Source of the DNA: Linnemannia elongata
Lineage: Eukaryota > Mortierellomycota > Mortierellomycetes > Mortierellales > Mortierellaceae
Assembly: GCA_036320915.1 (NCBI GenBank)
Contig: JAXBDG010000014.1
Coordinates: 930,001 to 994,000 of the forward strand
Direction: 5' to 3'
DNA: 64,000 nt
Position 1 is the first letter of the stretch. Every line of letters starts with the position of its first letter. Made by a program: the position numbers and the translations under genes. The notes under the pieces are model-generated. The model searched no databases, was not told the DNA's origin, and saw nothing but the letters and a program-made list of their open reading frames with translations. Positions 9,710 to 19,698 of the stretch are shown one piece after another.

Positions 9710-12268
9710 CTACGTGGTGGGGGGTTTCTTGGGTTTGAGGACAAGGACCAACACGACAGCAATCAGGATAGCAGCAATAATCCACTTTAGCCTGAACAAC
9801 CAGTCGCGCCGAGTGCCAATTAACCGTTTTGTAAACGATATTGAGGCACCGGCAGACGTGTCAAGACCCGGGGCATTTGGACCTCCTAGATCCGGTCCAT
9901 CTCCTGTCGCCCTTCCTCCTTCACCTACAACTCCTCCCGCTCCTGTTCCACCGTCGGCCTCGTTACTATTCCCATTTACACCAGCGGTCGTTGCTTGCTG
10001 TTGTTGTCCGCTCGCTGTGCCATCACCACCACCTCCACCACCATTGCTACTGCCTACAGCAACAGGCCGAGACGTCACAAACGGACCCTTCTTTTGTGCA
10101 GGGAGACTCATAAACAAGTCGTCGAGCCGGGTACACATCAACATCATGGCCGTCTCACAGCGCTCGCCCACCTCGGTGAAAATCTCTAGTTTGCGTGAAC
10201 TGGCAGGGCGGTCCCTGGCTCGGTTAGCAGGTCGACCAGGCTTATAGACGGCAACAATTCGACCCAGAAATCCAGTCGAACCCTCCTCCCGGCAATGGTA
10301 GCAGCCCACCTCGTCATCGTCCTCGTCGTCATCCGCCATTGCACGGTCAATCGTGGATTCTTGCTCGCTGAGGGGTGGGTTCTCTTGTGTCGTCGCCAAC
10401 TCTGGGATGTTGAAGGTAGGCGACGTCGGGGAGTGAACAACCACAGAGTCCAGAGCAATGTTGGCAGTGGTCGATGATGATGTCTCTACAGGATCCGTGC
10501 TTTGTCGGATGGGTTGTCGCGATCTCCCAAAGAAGCTACCAAACCAACCTCCTCCCCCACTCACTCCACCTTCAGCAATTCCTCCGCCCTGAGTTGAAAG
10601 AATCTGGCTCAATGGTCGGGTCGATCCTGCTCCAAAAACCCGAGATTGCCGCTGCTGCTGTTGGAGTCTATTCCGTGCTTCCTGGGCTGTGGTTGAGGTG
10701 CTCTTCCCAGATCCCATCTTCCAGCAGTACTTCCTGTCAGGCGCAATCTGGAAACTTGCTCCGACCAAACGGTGGACGACAGGTCCTCCAATTCGCGTAC
10801 GTCCATGCTTCCAGCGCCACTCCAAGATAACGTTCTTATGTTGCCGTCCAAAGACCACCATCTGCAGAGCTTCGGTCCCCCACCAGATCCATCTCGAGGG
10901 ATAGTGGTCCGCTACTAGTGCAAGGGCAGGAATGAAATAGGCGTTGGTGGCACCAGTGATCGGAAGTGCTGTTCTGTCGGTATGCTGTGGTCGAATGATG
11001 CTGTACTTGAGTTCGGCCTGGTGCTGGGGTGAGAGTCCACGCTCTTGGAGAAGAACCGATTGCGGACGAGAAGGAGACGACTGTGTCGTGGATATCAACC
11101 AAAAGTCGTATAGGAACGGGACACCGGTTGAGTCCTTGATGATATAAGTACGCACAGGAATGGGCTCCAGCTCAAAGTAGTGTGGCAGAATTGTGTGTGT
11201 TGGCGAATAAGGTGGAGGTTCGTCGGCGGAGGTAAACATGGCACTGAAGGTCGTTGGAGTTGGAGGGAGGTTCAGTGGCGGAGGGATATCGCGAGATCGG
11301 CGTCGTGGCGTCGAAGACTCTTGTTGTTCTACGCCTTGCTGTTGTTCTTGCTGTTGACCTGCTGCTACACCTACACCTTGGCCGTTGTCGGTCTCCGAGT
11401 GGTCAACTACAGTCGTTGATATGTTGGTGGTCGTCGTTGATTCTGCAAGAGACGTGGGTGAGGAGAGAACTTGGACCAGCGGCTGAGGGATTGCTGTATT
11501 GTTGTTGTCATCGTCGTTGCGTCGGTCGCGTTGAATTGACAGTAGTGTGTGGTTGCATAGGTGATCCTCTTCCTCCAAGGGTACAACCGTTAAAGTCGAA
11601 TCTAGACCATTGATGGTTGGTAGTGCTTCCTCAGAACGTCGTCGGTCGGTCAACGCTTCGTCTCCTTGGTCTAGCAGTACTGAGTGTGCTGCTCTCTGTT
11701 GCACAGCTTCGTTTGTGTGAAGGGTTGTGTCGTTATTGTTGTCATTGCCGTCTTTCCTAGGCACAACATTGATGCCCGTGAGCTCATTCTCTGGAGGGTT
11801 GTTGTTGATTCCATTATTGTCGGGTGTGTTGGTCAAGGTCGACGACATGGCAGGAGCAATGAGCGTCGTAGGAATCAGGTTGTTGTCGGACGAAGAGGAG
11901 GTGGAAGGAGGGTCCAGACAAGTGAGAGGCAATGAAATCGTTGTTGGTGTTGTTGTTGTTGTCGTTACTCCATGCAACAAAACAGGTTCACCGGCGGGGA
12001 GCGGAGGTGCCGGTGGGTCAAGATAGTTACTGTTAGTTGCAGGTTTGAGGACAAGGGGAGGAGCGGGAGAGGAAGGAGACGAGGAAGACGTATCGATGGG
12101 AAGAGGAGGAGCGAGAGTCGAGTGGACAGAGGGGTCGGCAGAAGAGGAAGCGGACGAAGTGAAAGTAAAAGAGAGGAAAGTAGTCTCGACTAAGTCGAGC
12201 TCCGAGGGAGAAGATAATGCCGTCATTTGGTTCGATTGTGAGGGTGCAGCAAATGGAGACGATGGCAT
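9710..12268 (-). CDS. Tail-anchored PPxY protein with probable tubby-like domain (852 aa)
   Basis: Single exon from ATG 12268; it is not an F-box gene. Residues 1-350 are low complexity (Ser, Thr, Pro, Asn, Gln). A PPPY motif stands at 351-354, the classic ligand of WW domains such as those of Rsp5/Nedd4 ubiquitin ligases. A structured region follows at about 360-520 (FELEPIPVRTYIIKDS, ILEWRWKHGRTRIGG, APDRKYCWKMG). After a low-complexity break it resumes around 660-720 (GFLGRIVAVYKPG, LEIFTEVGERCETAMMLM). Beta-strand alternation and the split layout resemble tubby-C/LURP-one-like proteins of fungi; that assignment is by eye. The last 30 residues hold one hydrophobic segment (about 829-845) with a basic flank and a KPKK tail, so I expect a tail-anchored membrane protein facing the cytosol. 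It could be a membrane adaptor for an Rsp5-type ligase (inference). Confidence 0.75.
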   Translation of the reverse strand: MPSSPFAAPSQSNQMTALSSPSELDLVETTFLSFTFTSSASSSADPSVHSTLAPPLPIDTSSSSPSSPAPPLVLKPATNSNYLDPPAPPLPAGEPVLLHGVTTTTTTPTTISLPLTCLDPPSTSSSSDNNLIPTTLIAPAMSSTLTNTPDNNGINNNPPENELTGINVVPRKDGNDNNNDTTLHTNEAVQQRAAHSVLLDQGDEALTDRRRSEEALPTINGLDSTLTVVPLEEEDHLCNHTLLSIQRDRRNDDDNNNTAIPQPLVQVLSSPTSLAESTTTTNISTTVVDHSETDNGQGVGVAAGQQQEQQQGVEQQESSTPRRRSRDIPPPLNLPPTPTTFSAMFTSADEPPPYSPTHTILPHYFELEPIPVRTYIIKDSTGVPFLYDFWLISTTQSSPSRPQSVLLQERGLSPQHQAELKYSIIRPQHTDRTALPITGATNAYFIPALALVADHYPSRWIWWGTEALQMVVFGRQHKNVILEWRWKHGRTRIGGPVVHRLVGASFQIAPDRKYCWKMGSGKSTSTTAQEARNRLQQQQRQSRVFGAGSTRPLSQILSTQGGGIAEGGVSGGGGWFGSFFGRSRQPIRQSTDPVETSSSTTANIALDSVVVHSPTSPTFNIPELATTQENPPLSEQESTIDRAMADDDEDDDEVGCYHCREEGSTGFLGRIVAVYKPGRPANRARDRPASSRKLEIFTEVGERCETAMMLMCTRLDDLFMSLPAQKKGPFVTSRPVAVGSSNGGGGGGDGTASGQQQQATTAGVNGNSNEADGGTGAGGVVGEGGRATGDGPDLGGPNAPGLDTSAGASISFTKRLIGTRRDWLFRLKWIIAAILIAVVLVLVLKPKKPPTT

Positions 12269-13694
12269 GAGTGAGTGTGTGTGTGTGTGTGTGGTAGTGT
12301 GAGTGCGGTGAATGAAAAGGATTTTCCTTTATGTGGATGTCAACGACGGTTACATGCAAGGTACATGTACCATCGAAGACAGAAATGTAAATTGAGTGAT
12401 TGGTATGTACAGTACGCAAGATACAAAGGAGGAGGGAGAAGAGAAAGAAGATGCAGAAGAAGAAGAACAAAGAAGAAAACAAAAAAGAGAAAATACGGAA
12501 AGTACTTTATTGCACAACACTCACTCATCTCACTCTTTCCGGAGGGCAATGGCTGAACCATCACCCTCGCACTCACAACACGCTTCTTTCTCAAGGGCAC
12601 AAACAATTCTATCATCTGTGTTCACAAAAAGGTGAGAGCACTGAACAAACAGAGAAAGGACCATTGGACAAACAAGCGTAAACAATCAAAGAAACAATCA
12701 AAGAAACAATCAAACAAAGAAAAAACTGGATCATTGCCCCTGCTTTGGCCATATCCTTCTCTCCCACGGTGGGCCAGGCGATGTGCGGTGCGGCACTCTA
12801 TCCAATCCCCTGTTAAAATATTAGCCCCTATTCTTTTCATAAAAATATCGCTCCCGCTTTCGCTTTTACTACGTTAGCTACTCGCTTCTCATTTGTCGAG
12901 GAATTCCTTCGTAGGCTATTACTTTTGCTTTTCACCCCTAAGGCACCCAATAGAAAGGCTAAAGAAAGGGGACCGGTGCAGAATGACAAGCGAAAAGCAA
13001 GGGCGAACGCTTCAAGAAAAGGTAGGGGGGTTACTTCACCGACCACACGGACAAATGCACAGGCACTAGTAGAAAATGCGGGGTAATGAGAATCGTAAGT
13101 GAGCACACCATTCGGAAGAGAACCCTTCTTTGTTTTGCTTGTTTTGATTGTTTTATTTTCGTTCAGCATGCAGGCAGGCAACAAGCATAAACCTAGGAAT
13201 GGCGACTTCAAGGTGTGGTGGCGTCTCTTCTTTTTCCGTCAAGCTCCTCGATTGGACTAGCCTTCCTGTGAGCGCATTTACTGCGATTCGAGTCGAGCAA
13301 TAAACGTTTTCTAGCTAGGCACAAGGCGGACTGTGGGATTTGGATTCCTACGAGTTCAAGTGAGAGACCAATTAAGGTGAAACAAACCGTTGCCACCAAT
13401 TACAGAATGATCACTTTGAACTCTCTTTGATCAATTGTGACTCTCCAGGCACCACCATCAATCAGTAAGTCATTCGTCGACTCTTAATCCTCTTCAGTTC
13501 TATCTGCTCTTCTGATTATCTTCTCCCGCTCTATCACTCTCTCTTTCTCTCTCTTACTCTCTCTCTCTGAACCGTATTGAGCTCTTCTACTCTTCTCACC
13601 AAACTCGCTCTATTTCTTACCTCGTTTTCTCCTTTCCCTTTTCTCTTTCTGCCATCCCCCATTCCCTCCATTCCAAAGTAACAACAGGATTAAG
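12269..13694. other. Long divergent intergenic region
   Basis: A 1426-bp region between two genes that point away from each other, so it should hold both promoters. It contains a GT microsatellite at about 12270-12292, a 12-bp repeat at 12680-12715, and a CT-rich leader (13490-13690) ahead of the plus-strand F-box gene. The segment 12840-13430 has unusual composition and no recognisable product; see the findings. Confidence 0.5.
12680..12715. repeat. Three tandem copies of AAACAATCAAAG
   Basis: Two exact 12-bp units and a third differing in the last base, in the divergent intergenic region. No function is evident. Confidence 0.85.
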
Positions 13695-15476
13695 ATGCAT
13701 CACTTCTCATTGTCAGTCCCCGTCTTCGACATTCCCCACCTCCTCCATGAAGTCATCTCCTCCCTCACACCTTACGACCTTACAGTTTGCGCCCAAGTCT
13801 CCTCACGTTGGAACTACCTCTTCGAACCCTTCCTCTGGCACAATCTCAACTTTGCCAACCACGGGGCTATAACCCACTTCACCACCCTCTCTTCCTCTTC
13901 TCCAGGAGCACAAACAGGACTCTACAGGAACCAACATACTATCCGCACCATCATAATCGAAAATGGATGGGCCCTCGATGCAGCCCTCCCCGAGTCGCAC
14001 ATCTATCCCAATTTGACTGCCCTCACCTTCAGGGCTATGGACACCTGGTCCAAAGCGACAGACCAGGATGGCCTCGTACGAATGATCCGTTTCCTGGAAC
14101 GTAATACGAGTCTCCAAACCGTTCGTCTGGAGGTCTTTCCCTTGCACAACGATGTGGCATGCAAGATGTTGGGTGAGGTTCTAAAGACACATCCTACATT
14201 GAAAGATTTGGAGATTACGGGAGGGGCGCAAGCGAACCGCTCGAGCGTTGAACATATCCTGAGGGGTGTTGTTGGGAGTTGCAGTATTAGTGTGCTCAAG
14301 ATGGTCTCGGCGTTTCATCATGGATGCGTCCGGATCCAGTCCCAGGACCCCTCAAGTCCTCCTCTTGTATTCTCGTTGTTCCCTTCCTCCTCTTCCACTC
14401 AAGGTTCGACTGCCACTCGTTTGAAGCAACTCTGGTTCGACCCCGACATCCATGGCCCAGAATACCATATTCTCCTCCTCGCACTCCTGAGTCACAGCCC
14501 CCACCTGGAACGACTCTCCTTCGCTGCGCCCAAGACACCCTACCAACTCGCAGACCTCGTCTCCGCCTTTTCCAAAAACCCCAAACTCCGCCACCTCGAA
14601 CTCATCGAATACAACACCAGTGCCCTCAATAACAGTAACAACAACGACTATCCCGCAGACCTGATCCAAGCTACCACCTCTGCCTCTTCGCACCTCCACA
14701 GCTTCTCCCTCCGCTCCTTCCAAACCAGGGCGAATTCCTCTTTCATCGACCGAGCCGCTCATGCCCTGGTTCATCATCAACACAGCCGAACTCTGGAACG
14801 GTTGGATTTCTGTAAGGATGATGAAATCTCGAGCAAGGATTTGCAGCTACTGTTGATGTCATGTCCCAATCTAACGAGCTTTATAGTCATTGATGTCGAT
14901 GGTCACGCGTCGACCACCAAGAACCGATCCAGAATTCATATCGAGGATTTGGCGGCGGGCGGATGGGTGTGTCGGGGGCTGAAGGAGTTGAGTATTGGAT
15001 TCACAGGATTCTCAACCCTCACTTCCTCTTCCTCTTCCTCTTCCTCGTCTTCTTCTTCTGACGAGTCAGCAACAGCACAATACCACACAACTCTAATTTA
15101 CAATCACCTCGCATCCCTACCCCACCTCCAAACCCTCTGCCTCGCCGGTGAACTACTTCCTTTCTCGGTATCACCAAGAGACCCCTGGATCCCTCCCCCA
15201 CCTTCCAGCAGCACCTACTTTGACTTCTCCCTCAAAACCGGCCTCGCCAAGCTGGCTCCTCTGAAGAACGTGCAGACGTTGAATTTGAGTCAATGGCAGC
15301 ATTTCTGGATCGGCAAGGCAGAGGCGGCATGGATGGTGGAGCAGTGGAAGGGGTTGCGGTATGTAACTTTACCGGTGCAGGAGCCTTCGATAGTTTCGGA
15401 AGGGTACAAGGCTGCGGGGCATTTTATGAATCTGATCGCTGCTCGACCTAGCTTGATCGTGTCAATCAAAGTCTGA
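13695..15476 (+). CDS. F-box/LRR protein (593 aa), plus strand
   Basis: Single exon; the ATG at 13695 follows a long pyrimidine-rich leader. The F-box-like region is at residues 9-52 (VFDIPHLLHEVISSLTPYDL ... PFLWHNLNF). Its LTPYDLTVCAQVS version resembles the 3620 and 6614 genes, so it belongs to that class although it lacks their long insert. LRRs follow (NTSLQTVRLEVFPL, HPTLKDLEITG, HSPHLERLSFAAPK, SCPNLTSFIVIDVD). Near residue 445 there is a Ser tract of more than ten residues encoded by TCT/TCC repeats, inside a loop. The C-terminus keeps a divergent cap (WMVEQWKGLRYVTLPVQ) and a final AARPSLIVSI. Probable SCF substrate receptor. It is convergent with the next gene, with 226 bp between the stops. 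Confidence 0.83.
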   Translation: MHHFSLSVPVFDIPHLLHEVISSLTPYDLTVCAQVSSRWNYLFEPFLWHNLNFANHGAITHFTTLSSSSPGAQTGLYRNQHTIRTIIIENGWALDAALPESHIYPNLTALTFRAMDTWSKATDQDGLVRMIRFLERNTSLQTVRLEVFPLHNDVACKMLGEVLKTHPTLKDLEITGGAQANRSSVEHILRGVVGSCSISVLKMVSAFHHGCVRIQSQDPSSPPLVFSLFPSSSSTQGSTATRLKQLWFDPDIHGPEYHILLLALLSHSPHLERLSFAAPKTPYQLADLVSAFSKNPKLRHLELIEYNTSALNNSNNNDYPADLIQATTSASSHLHSFSLRSFQTRANSSFIDRAAHALVHHQHSRTLERLDFCKDDEISSKDLQLLLMSCPNLTSFIVIDVDGHASTTKNRSRIHIEDLAAGGWVCRGLKELSIGFTGFSTLTSSSSSSSSSSSSDESATAQYHTTLIYNHLASLPHLQTLCLAGELLPFSVSPRDPWIPPPPSSSTYFDFSLKTGLAKLAPLKNVQTLNLSQWQHFWIGKAEAAWMVEQWKGLRYVTLPVQEPSIVSEGYKAAGHFMNLIAARPSLIVSIKV

Positions 15477-15548
15477 CGGACATGACGCCATCTGAACCCA
15501 AGTATGCTAAATAAACAAATAACCCTGTGAGAGAATAAGTGATCGAAA

Positions 15549-15650
15549 CCCCCCCCCCCCCATTAACAATGGGGATGTGGGGTATGTGTAGAAATGGCTA
15601 TAAAAAAGTAGATGTACATTTTCCTTTTTTTTTTTTTTTTTTTTTTTTTT
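15549..15650. repeat. Homopolymer runs in a convergent 3' region
   Basis: A run of 13 C (15549-15561) and a run of about 26 T (15625-15650) lie between two convergent F-box genes. Read from the minus-strand gene, the T run is an A tract just past its stop. Such runs are prone to sequencing error. Confidence 0.85.
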
Positions 15651-15702
15651 GATGGATATGTTGAATGGTATTTAATTATTTTGATAATAAGGACATGTTT
15701 TT

Positions 15703-17610
15703 CTAATGGAACTTGATGGACGGTTTTCGACTCTTGAACCACTGCAATGGCAATGGTAAATCAACACTATCATGGCCGAGCGCAATACCATTGATTCCAA
15801 CCTTGCTCTCCGAAAACGCAATCAGCTCCAACACAGGCCACTCCCTCTCCATCCATTCCACTTCCTCCTGTCTCAACATCATCTGCGACTCTGGCGTAAA
15901 AGCTGATATTGACCCTCGAAACGACTTTAGCTTCTTCCACCCGGACAGTTTTTCCAAGAACCCGGGTTGGTTCATGGATGGGTCACCGAGAGTTAAGAGA
16001 CCGGGGAGGGATTTTGAGAAGACGTGTCGGAGGGTCAGCAAGTTGAGGTGGATGAGTGAGCCTAGTTGGGTATAGACTGATTCCAGTTGTTTCCAGCAGG
16101 CTTGTTCCTCTTTGGTCCAGATAAATGGCGATAGAGTTCCTGATTTCTTTGCCGTCAATGCTGCGGTGTACTTTTCTTCAGACCTCGTTCCGCTTAGATC
16201 CATCAAGAGACACACATGCGTCAAGTTCAAACACGTCCAGGAGTATTCCGCGGCATCCTTTAACGTCAAGGCCACCTCCCGATCATTGACCGCCATCACA
16301 ATCAACCTCGTCAAACTCGGACAAGACCTTAAAATCCCCGCCATCGTCCCACTCGAAACCCCCAACGCATTAAATAAAATCAACTGACAAAATACCTCCC
16401 GATGCCTCTCCAACGCTCCCCACAACTCGCCCGGCTCTTGCTCCGAGTACCGGATCAATGCCAAGGTCTCTAGTTGATTTGTCGGCATACCCCTGATGAC
16501 TTCAAGGAATTCTCGACGTCGACTGGACCCATCCTTACAGGTGAGTTCGCGGAGGTTGGGACAGTGGCGGAGAAGAAGGGTAGATACCTCCCGGAAGGTG
16601 TGCTGGCGGTCGAGGTGGGGTACCCCCCACATCTGGAGAAAGGGACAGTCTTGAAGGAAGAGCTCGATGATCGGCATTGGGAACCCGCCTTGGTGGGTGG
16701 GCATGATCAGCCTCGTCAAGTTGGGGAGCGGTCCGTTCCTCCGGATGACCTTAAACCCCTCCTCATCATCATCCGCCGCATCCTGCAGTGTGTTGCTATC
16801 CATGGCATGAGGCAGCCCAGGGCGCGTGTACTCAACATAAAAATGCAGCGACAGCACGACCAGCGAAACCGGACAGCTCAAAAACAACTCCGTCAACCCC
16901 CTCAACGCCATATGGTACGAGCTCTCCAGATACAAATTCTTCAACCTCGGCAGCCCCGCCAGTGTACAACCCAATACCCGAACCAACCTAGCATCACAAA
17001 GGGCCATGTTGACAAGATTCAAGTGGGTCAATCCCGGGTTGAGTCGAAGGAGCCAACAGATCTGGAATGATTGCCGTAGTCCTAATTTATCGCCATCCAT
17101 GTCGAGGCGGGTGAGGGCGCAGTTGAGCCGGGTGAGGTTGCGCATTGGTGGGGTGGGGGGCATAAGTGTTTCGGGTTTTATGGCTTGAGTTGGTAAGGGA
17201 GGAAGCCATTTTGGTGGCACAATCACCGCTCCTGTTCCTGTTCCTGCAACAGCCTCTGCCCGTTCTCCTCCTGTTCTAGTATCCGACAAAGACAACCCCT
17301 CTAACCGCTGGCTAAGCATAAATGCCAAGACGCTCTCCATATACGTTTTAAAGAACGCCGATGAAGCCTCCAAGGACTGGACAGATCTTACATATCGCCC
17401 CAATGCGTCCATACCATCGGGAGACTTGAAGAGCCGGGCGGTGGTAACGGTTGGTTTCATGTCGAGGTGAGACCAACAAAGAGGTGCAAAGACTTTATGG
17501 AGTGAACGACTTATTGTGAGGAGATGGATGCGGTCGTTGGTGGACAGGAAGGGGTCCAATGAGGCGGTTAGTTCAGGGATATCGAAGAAACGTTGGCAAG
17601 CTGTCGACAT
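15703..17610 (-). CDS. F-box/LRR protein (635 aa)
   Basis: Single exon from ATG 17610. It belongs to the class whose start has an aromatic pair, here CQRFFDIPELTASLDPFLST at residues 5-24, followed by SLHKVFAPLCWSHLDM. The motif ALGRYVRSVQSL marks the first repeat. LRR-like units include LNPGLTHLNLVNMALC, GLPRLKNLYLESS, HCPNLRELTCKDGS and SCPSLTRLIVMAV. The end shows the complete shared cap: LPGLLTLGDP, GFLEKLSGWKKLKSFRGSIS and WMEREWPVLELIAF, then WFKSRKPSIKFH. Predicted SCF receptor. It is a tandem neighbour of 17884-19698 and shares its layout, with 273 bp between them, so a local duplication is likely. Confidence 0.85.
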   Translation of the reverse strand: MSTACQRFFDIPELTASLDPFLSTNDRIHLLTISRSLHKVFAPLCWSHLDMKPTVTTARLFKSPDGMDALGRYVRSVQSLEASSAFFKTYMESVLAFMLSQRLEGLSLSDTRTGGERAEAVAGTGTGAVIVPPKWLPPLPTQAIKPETLMPPTPPMRNLTRLNCALTRLDMDGDKLGLRQSFQICWLLRLNPGLTHLNLVNMALCDARLVRVLGCTLAGLPRLKNLYLESSYHMALRGLTELFLSCPVSLVVLSLHFYVEYTRPGLPHAMDSNTLQDAADDDEEGFKVIRRNGPLPNLTRLIMPTHQGGFPMPIIELFLQDCPFLQMWGVPHLDRQHTFREVSTLLLRHCPNLRELTCKDGSSRRREFLEVIRGMPTNQLETLALIRYSEQEPGELWGALERHREVFCQLILFNALGVSSGTMAGILRSCPSLTRLIVMAVNDREVALTLKDAAEYSWTCLNLTHVCLLMDLSGTRSEEKYTAALTAKKSGTLSPFIWTKEEQACWKQLESVYTQLGSLIHLNLLTLRHVFSKSLPGLLTLGDPSMNQPGFLEKLSGWKKLKSFRGSISAFTPESQMMLRQEEVEWMEREWPVLELIAFSESKVGINGIALGHDSVDLPLPLQWFKSRKPSIKFH

Positions 17611-17883
17611 TGTGTGTTTGTATGTGCTGAGGGGGATGTGCTGAGTGGGAAGAAGAGAGAAAGGAAAAGAAAGAAAAATGAGATTTTACATTTTACATTT
17701 TGGCAGGTGTAGGTAAGGGGTTGGGAAATGAGGGTGGCAAGTGAAAAAAGATCAAATCAAAAAACATGGAAGGTTCGACAGTAGGGAACAAGAGTCGAAA
17801 AATTGAGGGGTATACGTGGTGGATGGAAGGAGCATTAGTGTATTCGTCTACAAGGCTACATGGCATCAAGAAAATAATACATC

Positions 17884-19698
17884 CTATTGCCGACTGAGGC
17901 GCAGGTCGGGGCGGTTGATCTGTAGCTCCTGTAAACACTCCGGGACAGGCATCATGCTCAGCTCATGATTAGGTGGCATAAACTCGGCAGCCCTTAGAGA
18001 CGACCAATTCTCGCTCAACCATGCAACCTCCCTCGCTCCCATCGTCCCTGTCACAGCTGTCATGGCGCTCACCCTGAACGAACCCCCCAATTCCCTCAGC
18101 TTATCCAACTCCTTCAACCGGTCTAAGAACCCAAACCTATTCTTGCTCCTGTCCTCTAACGTCATCAAACCAGGAATGGGGACTTGATGGTACCTCGATA
18201 CCGACTTTCCTGTCGCGACATTCAGGGCTCTGATATCCAACACCTCCAGAGCTCGCAAGGACCCAATCTGCAGAGCGAATTTCTCGACCAGAGACCAGCG
18301 ATGCAGATCGTTCTCCGACCATGAACATGAGCCTTCGTCGTTCATACAGCCTTCCTCAAAGTCGCCAAAGGTCATCACAAGCTGCAAGTGACGCAACCTG
18401 GTAGACTCCCACTTAAACTCGACCGCATCCTCCAGACTGAGATCGACCCTGCTTGGGAAATGGGCCAGCCCGTCAATCACCAACTCCTCTAACGCCTTGC
18501 ACCCCGTCAAGATCGTCATGATCGTTTGTCGCCCAATCCTGCAACAATTATCGAACCGAATCACCCGAAGACTATCCGAATGACGCTGCAGAGCCATCGT
18601 CATCCGATCGGGTAAGAACTCGCGGTAGCTCTTGAAGGAAAAGACCTCAAGTTGCTGACTGGGCATCTTCTCCATGACGCTGATGACTGTCGGTCCATGT
18701 TGTTCCCTTCCTGGGGCGCGGACAGTGAGCTCTCGGATCCTGGGGCAGTGTCTCTGAAGTGTATCCGACAGTTCTTGCCCGGTCTCTTCATTTTTAACAC
18801 ACGGGACGACCCAGGACTCAATAGCAGGACACTGTTCCATGATCGAACAAAGATCCTGTACACGAAATCCAGCATAATGCTCGGGCAGTCTCAGATCCTT
18901 CAAGTTGATCAGCGGTGCTTTCCGAACCACAACTGGACCCTCATCCCGATCCTTGTCGTTGGGCATCCGACCGGGAAGTGTAGGTCCACTGACAATCTCA
19001 GAGTCCAAGATAAAAGACTCGATCGACTTGGGGCAATTGAAGAGGAGGATTTCGGCAACGCCGTGTCCGACATGAGCCTTATGGGCGGGGGCAAGGGTCA
19101 GGTGCTTGAGCCGATGAAGACGGGAAATGGTGCGTGCGACCACTCGTAGGACAAGATCATCGCCCAATCGGAGACCGTCCACAGAGAGATCTTGGAGGCC
19201 TGGGTTGAGACTTACAAACCAACAGAGTTGGAGAGAGAGTTGATCAGCAGACCATTGTGGACCACAGGGGAGGTTAATCGACAAGGAGCAGTAGAGTTGC
19301 GTCAAGTTGGTCAGGGGAGGAAAGGACAAGGTGGCGGGGCAGATCTTGTTCGTAGTCAACGAGGGTAACCATTTGGGCCTGGGGACGTTTGTGGAAGGAT
19401 GACTGTCGAGGAATGAGAGCAGACCGATGACATAATGCGCGATGAAATTGGTCTCGGCTGCAAGGGTACGAATGTTGCCCAGGTTCTCGGTGAGGGCTTG
19501 GAGGGCACTTGGAGAGTGAATTAGGGCAAGAGCGGTGTCGGGGTTATGGATGTCGATATTGGACCAGAAGAGAGGGCCACAGGCGTGGGAAAGGAGACGG
19601 TTTGTCTTGACAAGGTGGGCGATGTCTTTGGTATCGAGGAATGGGGCCAAGGAAGCCACCAGTTCTGGGATATGGAAGAAGGAGGTGCATGCAGCCAT
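17884..19698 (-). CDS. F-box/LRR protein (604 aa)
   Basis: Single exon from ATG 19698. The F-box-like start reads CTSFFHIPELVASLAPFLDT (residues 4-23), then CGPLFWSNIDIHN and ALTENLGNIRTLAA. LRR-like segments include LNPGLQDLSVDGLRL, RLHRLKHLTLAPA, QCPAIESWVVPCV and GCKALEELVIDGLAHF. The cap is present but altered: WLSENWSSLRAAEF has Ser instead of the usual Pro after the second Trp, then LQINRPDLRLSRQ closes the chain. It is probably paralogous to the downstream gene 15703-17610. Predicted SCF receptor by family. Confidence 0.85.
   Translation of the reverse strand: MAACTSFFHIPELVASLAPFLDTKDIAHLVKTNRLLSHACGPLFWSNIDIHNPDTALALIHSPSALQALTENLGNIRTLAAETNFIAHYVIGLLSFLDSHPSTNVPRPKWLPSLTTNKICPATLSFPPLTNLTQLYCSLSINLPCGPQWSADQLSLQLCWFVSLNPGLQDLSVDGLRLGDDLVLRVVARTISRLHRLKHLTLAPAHKAHVGHGVAEILLFNCPKSIESFILDSEIVSGPTLPGRMPNDKDRDEGPVVVRKAPLINLKDLRLPEHYAGFRVQDLCSIMEQCPAIESWVVPCVKNEETGQELSDTLQRHCPRIRELTVRAPGREQHGPTVISVMEKMPSQQLEVFSFKSYREFLPDRMTMALQRHSDSLRVIRFDNCCRIGRQTIMTILTGCKALEELVIDGLAHFPSRVDLSLEDAVEFKWESTRLRHLQLVMTFGDFEEGCMNDEGSCSWSENDLHRWSLVEKFALQIGSLRALEVLDIRALNVATGKSVSRYHQVPIPGLMTLEDRSKNRFGFLDRLKELDKLRELGGSFRVSAMTAVTGTMGAREVAWLSENWSSLRAAEFMPPNHELSMMPVPECLQELQINRPDLRLSRQ

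Noticed and set aside
12837..13211. 124-codon minus-strand frame
   Set aside because: No motif or repeat structure, and the opposite strand looks at least as coding-like; left as an unexplained segment.
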